From positions 204,001-268,000 of the forward strand of contig CAMXCT020000321.1 in the NCBI GenBank assembly GCA_947184155.2: a stretch of DNA of 64,000 nt. The letters run 5' to 3'. The position numbers and the translations under genes were made by a program. The DNA comes from Cladocopium goreaui. Its lineage: Eukaryota; Sar; Dinophyceae; Suessiales; Symbiodiniaceae. Positions 55,345 through 63,880 of the stretch are shown piece after piece. The notes under the pieces were generated by a model, which did no database searches, was not told the DNA's origin, and saw only the letters and a program-made list of their open reading frames with translations. The number at the start of each line of letters is the position of its first letter. Positions within the stretch are counted from its first letter, which is position 1.

Positions 55345-55496
55345 GCAGTTCAAGCACCCAGAGCACCAACTAAAAGGATCAAATCAAATAGTCAGGACAA
55401 AGAGCCTAGGAAGCAATGGCTACGCGAGGCAGAGCAAGCGTAGTGAGCGAAAGAGGTGAATCAGGAGGAGGGAGCAGGAAGAAGAAGCTGGAAGCC

Positions 55497-55514
55497 CTGA
55501 CAGTCTTTAGTCAG
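55497..55514 (-). promoter_or_regulatory. Stem-loop element 4
   Basis: CTGACTAAAGACTGTCAG with an 8-base loop. Outer stem CUGGA/UCCAG (plus-strand arms 55488-55492 and 55519-55523) across a 4x4 internal loop. Confidence 0.75.
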
Positions 55515-55580
55515 AGAATCCAGGCACGAAGAGAGAAAAAAGAAGAAAGGGAGAAGAGATGAAAGGAGGCGCTGATAACC

Positions 55581-55599
55581 CTCGCACGTCTTAGGCCAG
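55581..55599 (-). promoter_or_regulatory. Stem-loop element 5 (degenerate)
   Basis: CTGGCCTAAGACGTGCGAG: one mismatch in the inner stem. Outer stem CUGGU/AUCAG has a G.U pair possible only on the minus strand. Confidence 0.6.
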
Positions 55600-56051
55600 A
55601 GAAACCAGACGTTAAATGGAAGGAAACGAAAAGCAGGAAGAAGTGGAATGAGCAATGATGAGTACAATCGGAATGTGGTCACAATGCACGAGAGATCAAT
55701 ATGTACTTTGTGGAGTGAAGAGGAAACTATAGCAATACCCTTCGCCCAATAATCGGGAAGCTGGCAATTTCTATCCCGTAACGTAATGAGGAAGAACTGT
55801 ATGGCCCTTTCCTGAAACTGAGCTAAGGTAGCAAGACTGTCTACGACTGTCTCTTGAGCCGATGGGATCGCAGAGAGCAGCATCTCTCTGTGACAGAGCA
55901 CACGATGCTAGTACATTACACATATCATGATGCAAATGGAAAATGATGATGTGTACATTCTTTCGTGTGTATTAAGATAACAGGCAGGCCGGAATTCCTT
56001 TTTGTCTGATGCTCACATCCTACTGGGCAGATATTCAACTGGAGCTCACTA
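55600..56051 (-). other. Leader or spacer between ankyrin gene and glycosyltransferase-like gene
   Basis: A minus-strand open frame (55461-55901) runs through stem-loops 4 and 5 and its pyrimidine-rich surroundings. Only the part LAQFQERAIQFFLITLRDRN then CQLPDYWAKGIAI looks at all coding, so I do not call a gene. Confidence 0.35.
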
Positions 56052-57171
56052 TTAGTCGACTTGGTGTAGGAAAGTTTCTCCCTGGTTGAGCTCCGGGGGT
56101 GTCTGCAGCTCAGGGCGTAGTTGCACTGGTAAAGACAGGCCGTCGAGTATTTTGCGCCATCGATATGTGGTGAAATTCGTCTGTCGTGACTGTTGGTCAA
56201 TGGTGTGGTGGTACTTCCACACTATTTGTTTCATGATAGCGATGGCCCTATCTGTCAACGCAGTGAGTTTGATTCGCACCTGAGAAGGTTGTTCACTTCT
56301 CACCACATCGGAGGAGCTACTGGCACGCTGTAACATGTCAATGACTGTGTCATCGTTGCTCTGCTCCGCAGCAGCTTGTACAGCGTTGAAAACTTCTTTA
56401 CGGGCAGGATAACCATACCATTCCAGGGAATGGCAGAGCACTGAGGCTATCGTGATCTCCTGCCACGGGTCCGCTTGTGCGTCTAGGAGCAGCTGTACAT
56501 TAGTCCTATGTCGATGGAGGACAGCAAGAAAAAGTGAGGGGAGCGCTCCTTTCACGGAAATCACCGAGGCACCAGCTTCAAGCAAAATTTGCACATGCTG
56601 CGAGCTGCCCAACTCAACTGCTAACTCCAACATGGTGGTAGGTTTTGTTTTGGGCGGAATGATATTGGGGTCAGCATGGGCTTGTAGCAGTAGGTAAGTT
56701 AGTGTGGCTCCATGTCGAGGGAAACAGTGGCCAGCATCAGGCTGGTAAGCATATGGATCAGCAGAATGGTCTCGAAGGATAGCTGAAGCTATTAAAGTGC
56801 TAATATGCCTTTCCTCCGTCGTCATGTCTATAAGGCCTACGCCCTTACCAAGGAGATAGCTTACATCAATCACATCCTTGTGACAAATGGCAGTGAGCAG
56901 GTCGCGGTATTGCTGCGCCGACCGGGACTTGTAACAACTGCATTATATAGCAGAATGTTGTCTCATTCGCATCTGTATCGAACTGAACAGCCCTCAAAGG
57001 CGATTGGATTACTGACGAGCTGGCTGCATATAGGACAATTTGAAAAGGTGAGTCCAACTCGAGCACCTTAGCCGTCTGTTTCATAATATCCCATCCGAGG
57101 GTTGTCCGTTCCACGACGTCCATCGTCAGGGCTGCTTCCCCACGGATTCCATGGCAGACACGGAGTCGCAT
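56052..57171 (-). CDS. Ubiquitin-like plus ankyrin-repeat protein (frameshifted)
   Basis: ATG at 57171 opens MRLRVCHGIRGEAALTMDVV and continues to ANETTFCYI, about 75 residues with the strand-helix-strand pattern of a ubiquitin-like fold. That frame then drifts and stops at TGA (56866). A second frame, open from 56942, carries on with QQYRDLLTAICHKDVIDVSY, followed by ankyrin units such as TLTYLLLQAHADPNI, TMLELAVELGSSQHVQILLE then AGAS, and LAVLHRHRTNVQLLLDAQAD, ending TAA at 56052. The two-domain arrangement is common in dinoflagellate ankyrin proteins, which mediate protein contacts. The shift (-1 or +2) must lie between 56942 and about 56912. I cannot tell programmed frameshifting from an indel. 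Stem-loop 6 ends 34 nt before the ATG. Confidence 0.6.
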
Positions 57172-57205
57172 ACTTACCCCTGGAAATAAGTAAGCGGAGG
57201 CAACC

Positions 57206-57223
57206 CTGACAGTCTTTAGCCAG
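57206..57223 (-). promoter_or_regulatory. Stem-loop element 6
   Basis: CTGGCTAAAGACTGTCAG, 8-base loop, inner stem with a minus-strand-only G.U. Outer stem GUGGC/GCCUC has one mismatch. Exactly 34 nt separate it from the ATG at 57171. Confidence 0.75.
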
Positions 57224-57770
57224 AGAGGCCACGCACTTATATTTGTAACCGCGAAGTTTAAAGATGCCTGAGTAGGGTGCAGAGGGGTGCATAAGGAAAT
57301 GTAAAAAGGATAGCAACATGTCAGACCATCTGAATTTGAGCCGGTATTGCTTAGCAGATTACGAGAATTCTCAAGGGCATGCAAGCTGAAACAAAGAAAA
57401 CAGAATAGCCAGTCAGAAGCAAACGGCCCGTGCTGTATAGCATGTCTAGGATCCCATAGTTCGAAAGATCGATCTAGTGGGTATGTGACTAGACTTGTAT
57501 CAGGAGAGCCTCGGTGAGGGTCAGGAATCCGATACTGTTATTTGAACCAAAAAATGCTGCGGGCCTTCATTCAAGCAGCGTGACAAGGGGTCCCATGCAA
57601 AACAAAAAGCTCCTCTACTCAACTTCAACTTTTCTGTTGGCAAAGTTAGCAACTAGTGCACTTGCCCTCTTTTCATGTCCTGCATCCTCAGAATGAGGAA
57701 AAAGCCACAGTCTTCGCTGCAGTTCCTTCGGACTATAGTCAGCATGCAGATATCAAAGGTCTAATGTCAC

Positions 57771-58934
57771 TCAGGTTTGACTTCCCTCTGTAGCTGGATC
57801 TGTGCACGATTCTGTCGGAGCAGCTGAAACAGCTTGAACCAACTCTTCTTCTTTAGCAGTGGCTTGTTCATGCTCGATCTGTACCAAATTGCCCACAACT
57901 TCCTCCATTTGAGTGGCTGCCTCTATTACGAAGGTTAATAGAGTGCGTGCATACGCCAGCTGTTTAGCGGCCCGGGCCCGACCCTCTGTTGCAGGTCCTA
58001 GCGGCGGTACCTCACCATGCCGCCACATTGTGACTTTGCTTGTTGTATGCACTGGCATGGAGGGTGATTGCGGTTCCGATCGACCAGCAAAGGTCGCATT
58101 GAGTTTCTGCAAGTCGCGTACACTGTAATTCCCAGTCGGGTCGAGCTGTTGGGTACTTGTCTGTCCCGTGGGGTCTGTGTACTTTCTTTTACCATGCAAG
58201 TTCTCCTCTCTTCGCGGCATAGACTTTATGGCACTTTTGTGTTCAAAGCCAGTCTTGAAAGTTTCGTGAGCTGCTGAACTACAGCGGGATTCTCTGTTCA
58301 GGGCAATCAGTTTGTCCATCACCTTGCCTGAGCTATTGGTCATTTCGGTGAAGGGCCAGCAGGGCGTGCGATTCGCCAGGATATTGTGCTCATGCATCCG
58401 GTCAACATAGAAATGATTCAATTTCTCATTGTGTCGGTGGTTCGTGATGACTGCAAATCTTCTGGGACTGACCCAGACCCATAAATCCTCCTGAAAGGAC
58501 TCTGTGGCGTAGAAGGGCCAGATCTGCCGGCCTCCCATTTCCACAAAAGAGAAATTGGTATAGACGTCATCACTGGCTTCGGTATCTATATGACAAAAGT
58601 CATGTGACAGCTTGGCGGAACTGGACACAGGATAAGTCCAGTCCAATGGGCTCTTCATGTCATCATTGAGAATAATGTTCCAACATTCGCCATTGATGCA
58701 CATTCTATATTCGTAGAAAGACCATGCATGGAGCTGCTTGGCGTGCTCATAGCAGCCCTGCTGCTGATAGACCTGGATGCCGTCGTATTCCATAATGTAG
58801 GACTCTTTGTATTCAAGTCGCTGGTGTTCACTGTGAGCCTCAGTATCATTACTGCCACCAGCTGGTCCCGCTTGGTCAGGCCCAGTCAGTGGGCCTGCTT
58901 TTAGCGTGACCTTGTCACCGATCCACTGCGCCAT
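57771..58934 (-). CDS. Unknown protein, paralogue of 61570-62380
   Basis: 387 residues from ATG at 58934 (the frame is open further up from a TTG, but that part is the pyrimidine-rich leader). It shares with the frame at 61570-62380 the sequence C-x-N-G-E-x-W-N-I, the run PFYATE/PFAAE, the motif RRFAVITN/RRFAIVAK and HEHNILANR/HAYNILGNR, then S-R-(C/I)-x-S-A-x-H-E. This conserved core (about residues 45-245) is rich in Trp, Tyr and Cys. The C-terminal 140 residues are polar with a final helix (AYARTLLTFVIEAATQMEEV) and an acidic tail. I do not recognise the family. Stem-loop 7 lies 229 nt upstream, with a long C/T-rich tract between. Confidence 0.55.
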   Translation of the reverse strand: MAQWIGDKVTLKAGPLTGPDQAGPAGGSNDTEAHSEHQRLEYKESYIMEYDGIQVYQQQGCYEHAKQLHAWSFYEYRMCINGECWNIILNDDMKSPLDWTYPVSSSAKLSHDFCHIDTEASDDVYTNFSFVEMGGRQIWPFYATESFQEDLWVWVSPRRFAVITNHRHNEKLNHFYVDRMHEHNILANRTPCWPFTEMTNSSGKVMDKLIALNRESRCSSAAHETFKTGFEHKSAIKSMPRREENLHGKRKYTDPTGQTSTQQLDPTGNYSVRDLQKLNATFAGRSEPQSPSMPVHTTSKVTMWRHGEVPPLGPATEGRARAAKQLAYARTLLTFVIEAATQMEEVVGNLVQIEHEQATAKEEELVQAVSAAPTESCTDPATEGSQT

Positions 58935-59163
58935 GACTGCCGCCCAAGGTTGAAGAGGGGTATGGCAGAAGCAGGAGCGGTGTACAGGAAGAGAGAGGAG
59001 AGGAAGCAATCACAGGCGAGTGAGAGGGACGGACCAAAAGGTAGACACGAGAGGCCAACAATTAGGGACAGCAGCGGCGGTAGCAATAGGGGGCAGCCAA
59101 AGAGAGAGGGGAAGAAGATGACGGCAAAAGAGAGGGAAGGCAAAATAGAGAAAGGGTACTCCC

Positions 59164-59182
59164 CTGACACGTCCTTGGTCAG
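59164..59182 (-). promoter_or_regulatory. Stem-loop element 7
   Basis: CTGACCAAGGACGTGTCAG in which the outer stem ACUCC/GGAGU joins the inner stem through a U.G pair (C-A on the plus strand), giving 11 consecutive pairs. GGG/CCC can add three more beyond a short gap. Confidence 0.8.
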
Positions 59183-59429
59183 AGGAGTGGGAGCCCTGTA
59201 CGTGGGACGGTAATTTGAGCCACACGTGTGCGATATGGTACATTCCAACTGATGCCGTATCTCTACCTGTAGACATGGAGCAAGGTGGGCACGTGTACTC
59301 ATGAATGCACATGCTGATCATGCAAGCTGCCGAGGCGGAAAGACAACTCCTTTTTCCAGGAATTTCTGAGATGACGATATCACACCGAAGGATGGTAAGT
59401 ATAGTCCCTGCTTCACGCCAGTTGATTCA

Positions 59430-59825
59430 TCAAAAAGAAGCTAGACAGTGAGTAAGTTCAGTGTAACTGTGTTGTACAAAAGCTGTGGCTATGTACATTG
59501 TAGATGAATCTGTGAGGCCTATTCCTTCACGGGACAGCTGTTCAAGCAGCCCATCATCAAGGCGGTCCACCGTCTCTTCCTTGATCGAAAAAACGCAAGG
59601 AGTCCGATGCATGAGCCCATTGGATATGAGAAGATAGTCTTGAATTTGTTGCTCTTCAATTCGGATTACTGCGTGTGTAGCAGTGTGTGCGATCCAAGTC
59701 TCAGCATCAGGCATTCGTAGGTGCAAAATTAACAGTTCGATGTTGTCTCCTATCACTGCAGACGGAGGTCTTGCTTCGAGCGAGGTTGCTCCGATAACTC
59801 CATCCACAACGTCTAAGTGCTTCAT
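59430..59825 (-). CDS. Unknown small protein
   Basis: 131 residues from ATG at 59825 to TGA. Reads KHLDVVDGVIGATSLEARPP, IELLILHLRMPDAETWIAHT, then DYLLISNGLMHRTPCVFSIK and ends in a helix. The alternation of hydrophobic strands and helices suggests a compact alpha/beta domain. No family is recognised. It has no stem-loop of its own; it follows the 248-residue frame by 242 nt, so it may be a downstream cistron or a broken continuation. Confidence 0.45.
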   Translation of the reverse strand: MKHLDVVDGVIGATSLEARPPSAVIGDNIELLILHLRMPDAETWIAHTATHAVIRIEEQQIQDYLLISNGLMHRTPCVFSIKEETVDRLDDGLLEQLSREGIGLTDSSTMYIATAFVQHSYTELTHCLASF

Positions 59826-60067
59826 TCCGTCACCATGGCAGTTCCGTATGCGCTGTCTGACTAGGTCTCCATGTCTAGAGTAATTGTTTGGAAACAGCTA
59901 GTGATCTCCACAGCTAAATACTAAGTAGTATTCGTTGAATTTGTGTTGTGGGGTATCAACTCTTGAGCAAACGATGGCTCACGTAGATAATGTGTGGAAC
60001 AGTACCCATGCAAAATGCACCGAATTGTTATGCGGCAACTCTAAAATTCCAGCCATTTCAATTTTTG

Positions 60068-60814
60068 TTATAGGAGGACGAGCTCTGGCGCACTCAACTC
60101 TCTGTCGGGACTGCGGATAGCCGCAGTGGGCGGGTCCTGCACAAGAAGACTAAATCTTATGGCGGGAGCCATCATTCTGGCCACTTCCGCTAGGAGTGTG
60201 TTCGGTTGGAGTCTTTGCATTGTTGAATTAGTTTCAACTGCTGTGGTGGTCCAGATGCGGAGGTTCGGTGGCACCCCTGACCTTAATAGCATGAAAGCAA
60301 CTTCCACTACTGTATCAACTGCTTGCCGCATGGTTCTGCGGTCCAGAAATCCGCCCAGGGTAGCAGTGATATGTATTGTCTGAATGATTAACCGAAAGGG
60401 TCGGGCATCTATTGGCACTGGGGAAAGTCCCGCCTGATCGGTCATGCCTCCATCAGCAGCTGGGACTAAGTATAGGTGGTTGACCCACACACCTCGTGTG
60501 GACAGGCGACTAAAACCTGCCACTCGTACTATGTCCTCGTAAGATGCTGCTAGTGCCGTCAAGAGATGCTGTGTGATGCGCTGTCCATCCACTTCAACTT
60601 GCTGGAGGTCAGCTTCTAATGTGTTATATATCAACTGCAGGCCATGTGCTTCTTCTGGAAAAAAGGTGACACATCCACTCTGCACTAGCCGTACTGTGCG
60701 CCTGAGGTCTCGTACAGCCACCATAAGGTCTTGCGCTGCTTCCAAGCTATATAGGATCATCTTTACTGGCATAGGGAACTGGTGTTCTTCTCCCCGGAGT
60801 CGCACATAATCCAT
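60068..60814 (-). CDS. Unknown 248-residue protein
   Basis: ATG at 60814 to TAA. The N-terminal half is helical (KMILYSLEAAQDLMVAVRDL, LIYNTLEADLQQVEVDGQRI). The middle is rich in beta-type sequence (TRGVWVNHLYLVPAADGGMT; FRLIIQTIHITATLGGFLD). The end is helical again with NTLLAEVARMMAPAIRFSLL. There is no signal peptide and no clear membrane segment. No known family. Stem-loop 8 lies 118 nt upstream of the ATG with CT-rich sequence between. Confidence 0.5.
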   Translation of the reverse strand: MDYVRLRGEEHQFPMPVKMILYSLEAAQDLMVAVRDLRRTVRLVQSGCVTFFPEEAHGLQLIYNTLEADLQQVEVDGQRITQHLLTALAASYEDIVRVAGFSRLSTRGVWVNHLYLVPAADGGMTDQAGLSPVPIDARPFRLIIQTIHITATLGGFLDRRTMRQAVDTVVEVAFMLLRSGVPPNLRIWTTTAVETNSTMQRLQPNTLLAEVARMMAPAIRFSLLVQDPPTAAIRSPDRELSAPELVLL

Positions 60815-60932
60815 GGCAGTACAGGTAAAGCGAGAGGAGGCCCACTACACACAAACATTACTGTCTTGCATTAGTCGTGAGAGTAAGAGTGAGATGGCAG
60901 TTAGCTGATGTTGTTGTCAGTCAGTTGCAATC

Positions 60933-60951
60933 CCGACACGTCCTTGGTCGG
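60933..60951 (-). promoter_or_regulatory. Stem-loop element 8
   Basis: CCGACCAAGGACGTGTCGG: inner stem CCGAC/GUCGG, 4x4 internal loop, outer stem GUUGC/GCAAC. The inner stem differs from CUGAC/GUCAG by a compensatory pair change. Confidence 0.85.
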
Positions 60952-61081
60952 AAAGGCAACGTGACCTACATGGTTACTTTATTTATGGCAGGCATGCTGA
61001 ATATTGGATCTTGTCGGTCATGCCTCAGTGATAACAATCTCTCTTAGGGTATCTCAGCCATTCGGATGGAGGAGATATTAG

Positions 61082-61390
61082 TTATGTGTATATCCCGTAA
61101 TCACTGAAGTAACCCCATGTAATCTTCACACTTTTTGACTTGTGGAAGAGACTAGGACAGCAAGCAAGTAGCCAATTGTGCATGAGTTGATACCACTGAA
61201 TAAGGATAGACAAGTTAAATGCGGGTTGGGGTCCATCCTTGAGCCCTTCGTGAACATTCATGATGTGCACAAACACAGGGCTGTCATATAACCCGCTAAT
61301 AGGTGTGTAGGGGCTGTCGCTTGTTAAAAATACCAGCTTAGGAGGGATGAAGAACCTGTGAGCAAACACACGCGCATGTTCACAATGCAA
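61082..61390 (-). CDS. Doubtful frame of about 100 codons
   Basis: Opens only with TTG; reads HRFFIPPKLVFLTSDSPYTP, then LSILIQWYQLMHNWLLACCP, to TAA. The composition could be coding, but there is no ATG, no stem-loop and no family resemblance. It may be a fragment of a gene broken by a frameshift. Confidence 0.2.
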   Translation of the reverse strand: MHCEHARVFAHRFFIPPKLVFLTSDSPYTPISGLYDSPVFVHIMNVHEGLKDGPQPAFNLSILIQWYQLMHNWLLACCPSLFHKSKSVKITWGYFSDYGIYT

Positions 61391-61569
61391 TCACAACCAA
61401 AAACGTCACAAGGATGAAAGTGCCCCTACAAAGTGAGCATGTGGTGCAGTTCCCTTAAAGGTTATTTGCGTGATCAGCGAGAAAAACCACCGGACGGGCT
61501 GACCCCTGAGTTCCTCTTTTGGATTTGCTGGCAATCAACTTCACAATTCTTCTGCTAAATCATTGGGCC

Positions 61570-62380
61570 TCAAAGGTCGGTGAAGATGGTTGCATAAGCT
61601 TCACTGAGGGCATACCAATTTTGCTGTAGTCGGTAAAGTGCTCGGTTAGCTTCTTGGACAAGGTTATTATGTTGCATTTGCAGCACTTGTATACTTTCAC
61701 TGAGTTGGGAGATCCTATCCGCTTCATCTGCATGATTAGGAAACTGGCCTGCTATCGCAGCTTGGCACTCTTGCGAGAGCCGGAAATCAAAGCACGGTCG
61801 ATCATCTTCATGGACAGCACTGTTGATTCGTGATTGCTCACTCAGTGCAATTCCTTCTGGGGTTGGCTGCAGTGTTTCAATGCGATTACCTAAGATATTG
61901 TAAGCATGCATAATTTCTGCAATAATAGCACATTGTTGGGCATTCTTTGCAACTATTGCAAAGCGTCTGGAGTTGGCCCAGCATGCATATCCGTTGTGTC
62001 GCACCTCTGCAGCGAAGGGATAGAAACCACCATATCCTGTGATATTCAACCAAGCCTGCAGGTAAATCTCGTCACACTCTCGAGGAATGACCTTATGGAA
62101 TCCATGGGGCAGTGTAGCCCCCATCATTACTGTCGTCTCCTCCGGAAGCCATGACTCATCTTCAGCCCATAGGGATGTTCCATTTCTCACCATTGAGCCA
62201 TGTGCATACTTCCATCAGGTTAAATGCCCTACATTCTATGTTGACATTGTGACATAGCCTATGGATAGGATACTTGCCGCGATGTAGATTTGTCAGCATA
62301 TTTGGAGTGCTCTGAATGGTTTCGACGTTATAACCTTTCCAGTGGTAGTTCCTCAGAAATGTCATGAGCGCAGTCGACAT
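61570..62380 (-). CDS. Unknown protein, frameshifted paralogue of 57771-58934
   Basis: ATG at 62380 (34 nt after stem-loop 9) starts STALMTFLRNYHWKGYNVET and runs to WLNGEKWNIPMG and a TGA (62162-62164). Alignment with the paralogue continues without a gap in the +1 frame (EDESWLPEETTVMMGATLPH, RRFAIVAKNAQQ, MHAYNILGNRIETLQP), which ends at TGA 61570. The +1 frame also has its own ATG at 62193. So the full product needs a +1 shift at GGC-UGA, or the gene carries a one-base indel. The last 60 residues are a heptad-like helix (IQVLQMQHNNLVQEANRALY). Product size would be about 260 residues. Family not recognised. Confidence 0.5.
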
Positions 62381-62414
62381 GGCTACGAGGGTGGAGCGTT
62401 TGCCAGGTGCAGTC

Positions 62415-62433
62415 CCGACACGTCCTTGGTCGG
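62415..62433 (-). promoter_or_regulatory. Stem-loop element 9
   Basis: CCGACCAAGGACGTGTCGG with outer stem GGUGC/GCACC across a 4x4 internal loop; compared with element 8 the outer stem has changed two pairs, both compensated. Exactly 34 nt before the ATG at 62380. Confidence 0.85.
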
Positions 62434-62847
62434 AAAAGCACCGTGGCTTGGCAGCTGAGGGAAATCTGTACTATGCATGTCAGTGTCAGGCAACAAGGTA
62501 GCAACATTGAAGGTAGCAATCATTTGGTCAACTTGTGTTGTCTGAACTATGTCTGAGCCGATAGACTACATGTACTGGCAAGGTGTTGTGAAATTCGTTA
62601 CCATGTATTAAAGTCCAGTAGCTGCCGGCATGTAAAGCTTTAGTGTAACATGTCACTCAAGCTGCATACACTCGTGTTCTTATTTTCTCGATAGCCGAAC
62701 AAAATTGCGCTATACGTGGTATAACTACATTGGGGCTGGCCAGTCACTCCTAGCTCAGGCAAGGTGTATAACGGGAAGTTTGGAGGCACATCGTCATCTT
62801 GCTTCTTTGGTAGCGCTGGCACTTCTCAGCCTTTGGTATTACCATTG

Positions 62848-63231
62848 TTAAGGTGAGGGCGGGAAGCAGTTCTCCCTCACATCATGGAGTTCTTCGCCTA
62901 CATCTGAACTGATCTCAATGCCATCGGGATACACCACTGGGACTAACAGCTCGTTTTGAGCGTATTCCATTTCACGTACAATGTGGGCTTTGTAGTCAGC
63001 GATCATGTGAAGTAAAGTGACTTGCGCTTGAATGTTCTCATCAAGCTTTTCTGGCATTGGTATGTCAACCCAGAATACTTCCTTGGCCTGTTGCTTCGCC
63101 TTGAGCAAATGGAAGTGGGCAGACTGCAAATTGTCCAATAAGGTACAGCAAGCTGTGTACTTATTGATGACTCGTTTAATATGTAGAAGTCGTTCATCAC
63201 AGCTTGATGCATCCGATGTAGCATACGCCAT
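62848..63231 (-). CDS. Unknown helical protein
   Basis: 127 residues from ATG at 63231 to TAA. Reads AYATSDASSCDERLLHIKRV, TLLDNLQSAHFHLLKAKQQA, then VTLLHMIADYKAHIVREMEY and ends with an acidic segment and CFPPSP. The two long amphipathic helices suggest a coiled coil or helical bundle, as a partner-binding or structural protein might have. No family is recognised. Stem-loop 10 lies 135 nt upstream. Confidence 0.45.
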   Translation of the reverse strand: MAYATSDASSCDERLLHIKRVINKYTACCTLLDNLQSAHFHLLKAKQQAKEVFWVDIPMPEKLDENIQAQVTLLHMIADYKAHIVREMEYAQNELLVPVVYPDGIEISSDVGEELHDVRENCFPPSP

Positions 63232-63366
63232 GGCAGGCAATCCGGCAACTGAAATTGTGTAATCTCTTTTTAATTCAACATATTAGCACTGTTCAAGTGG
63301 GGGGGGAAGTGAGACCTTTGAATTCCGAGACCAATGGAGTCCAATGACTGTTTATGTGAGGGACCC

Positions 63367-63385
63367 CTGTCACGTCCTTGGACAG
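63367..63385 (-). promoter_or_regulatory. Stem-loop element 10
   Basis: CTGTCCAAGGACGTGACAG: inner stem CUGUC/GACAG, the same compensated inversion (A-U to U-A) as element 1. Outer stem AGGG/CCCU across a 5x4 internal loop. Confidence 0.75.
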
Positions 63386-63880
63386 AAGTACCCTGTGCAA
63401 TCTTAGTAAGTGAAAACGATATATACTTATGAAGGTCCATTGCATAGTTAGGGAGGAAATTACCCCATGGACGACTAAGGGAGAATTTAGCAAAAAATCA
63501 TGAGGTAGACGGAAAATTCACAAGCATGGTCAGTTGCTGCACAATACCGTTACTGAGGAGCCGAACAGTGGGATATGCATAGAAGCCTCGACATTCAGTA
63601 CCACCGATCAAATACGTAGTTAGAGTGTGGCTCATGGAACAAGGGAGCACAGACATGAATACGACAGGCACAATCGGAGTAAACCAGATAGAGAGAAACA
63701 ACAGGAGGGAGGTCAATCTATAGAGTGCCAGGTATAATCTTGCTACCTAGTTTTGAAGCCAGAGAGGGAGAGAGGAGTAGTGCTCAACTGGCAAGAAAAA
63801 CCACTCAGTCGACCAATCATTTTGTCTTCGCACTGATGACTCTTTTGTGGCACAAACACGATATGCAGTAATAAGTCAGC
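63386..63880. other. Spacer or leader, no gene supported
   Basis: The minus strand holds short hydrophobic frames (63498-63716, opening at TTG) that I cannot support. A CT-rich stretch at about 63660-63790 resembles the other leaders. Confidence 0.35.

Noticed and set aside
46838-63385. Stem-loops as transcription terminators or simple inverted-repeat ends of transposons
   Set aside because: They lack a U-run, sit before rather than after frames, conserve the loop rather than the arms, and are all in one orientation without target duplications.
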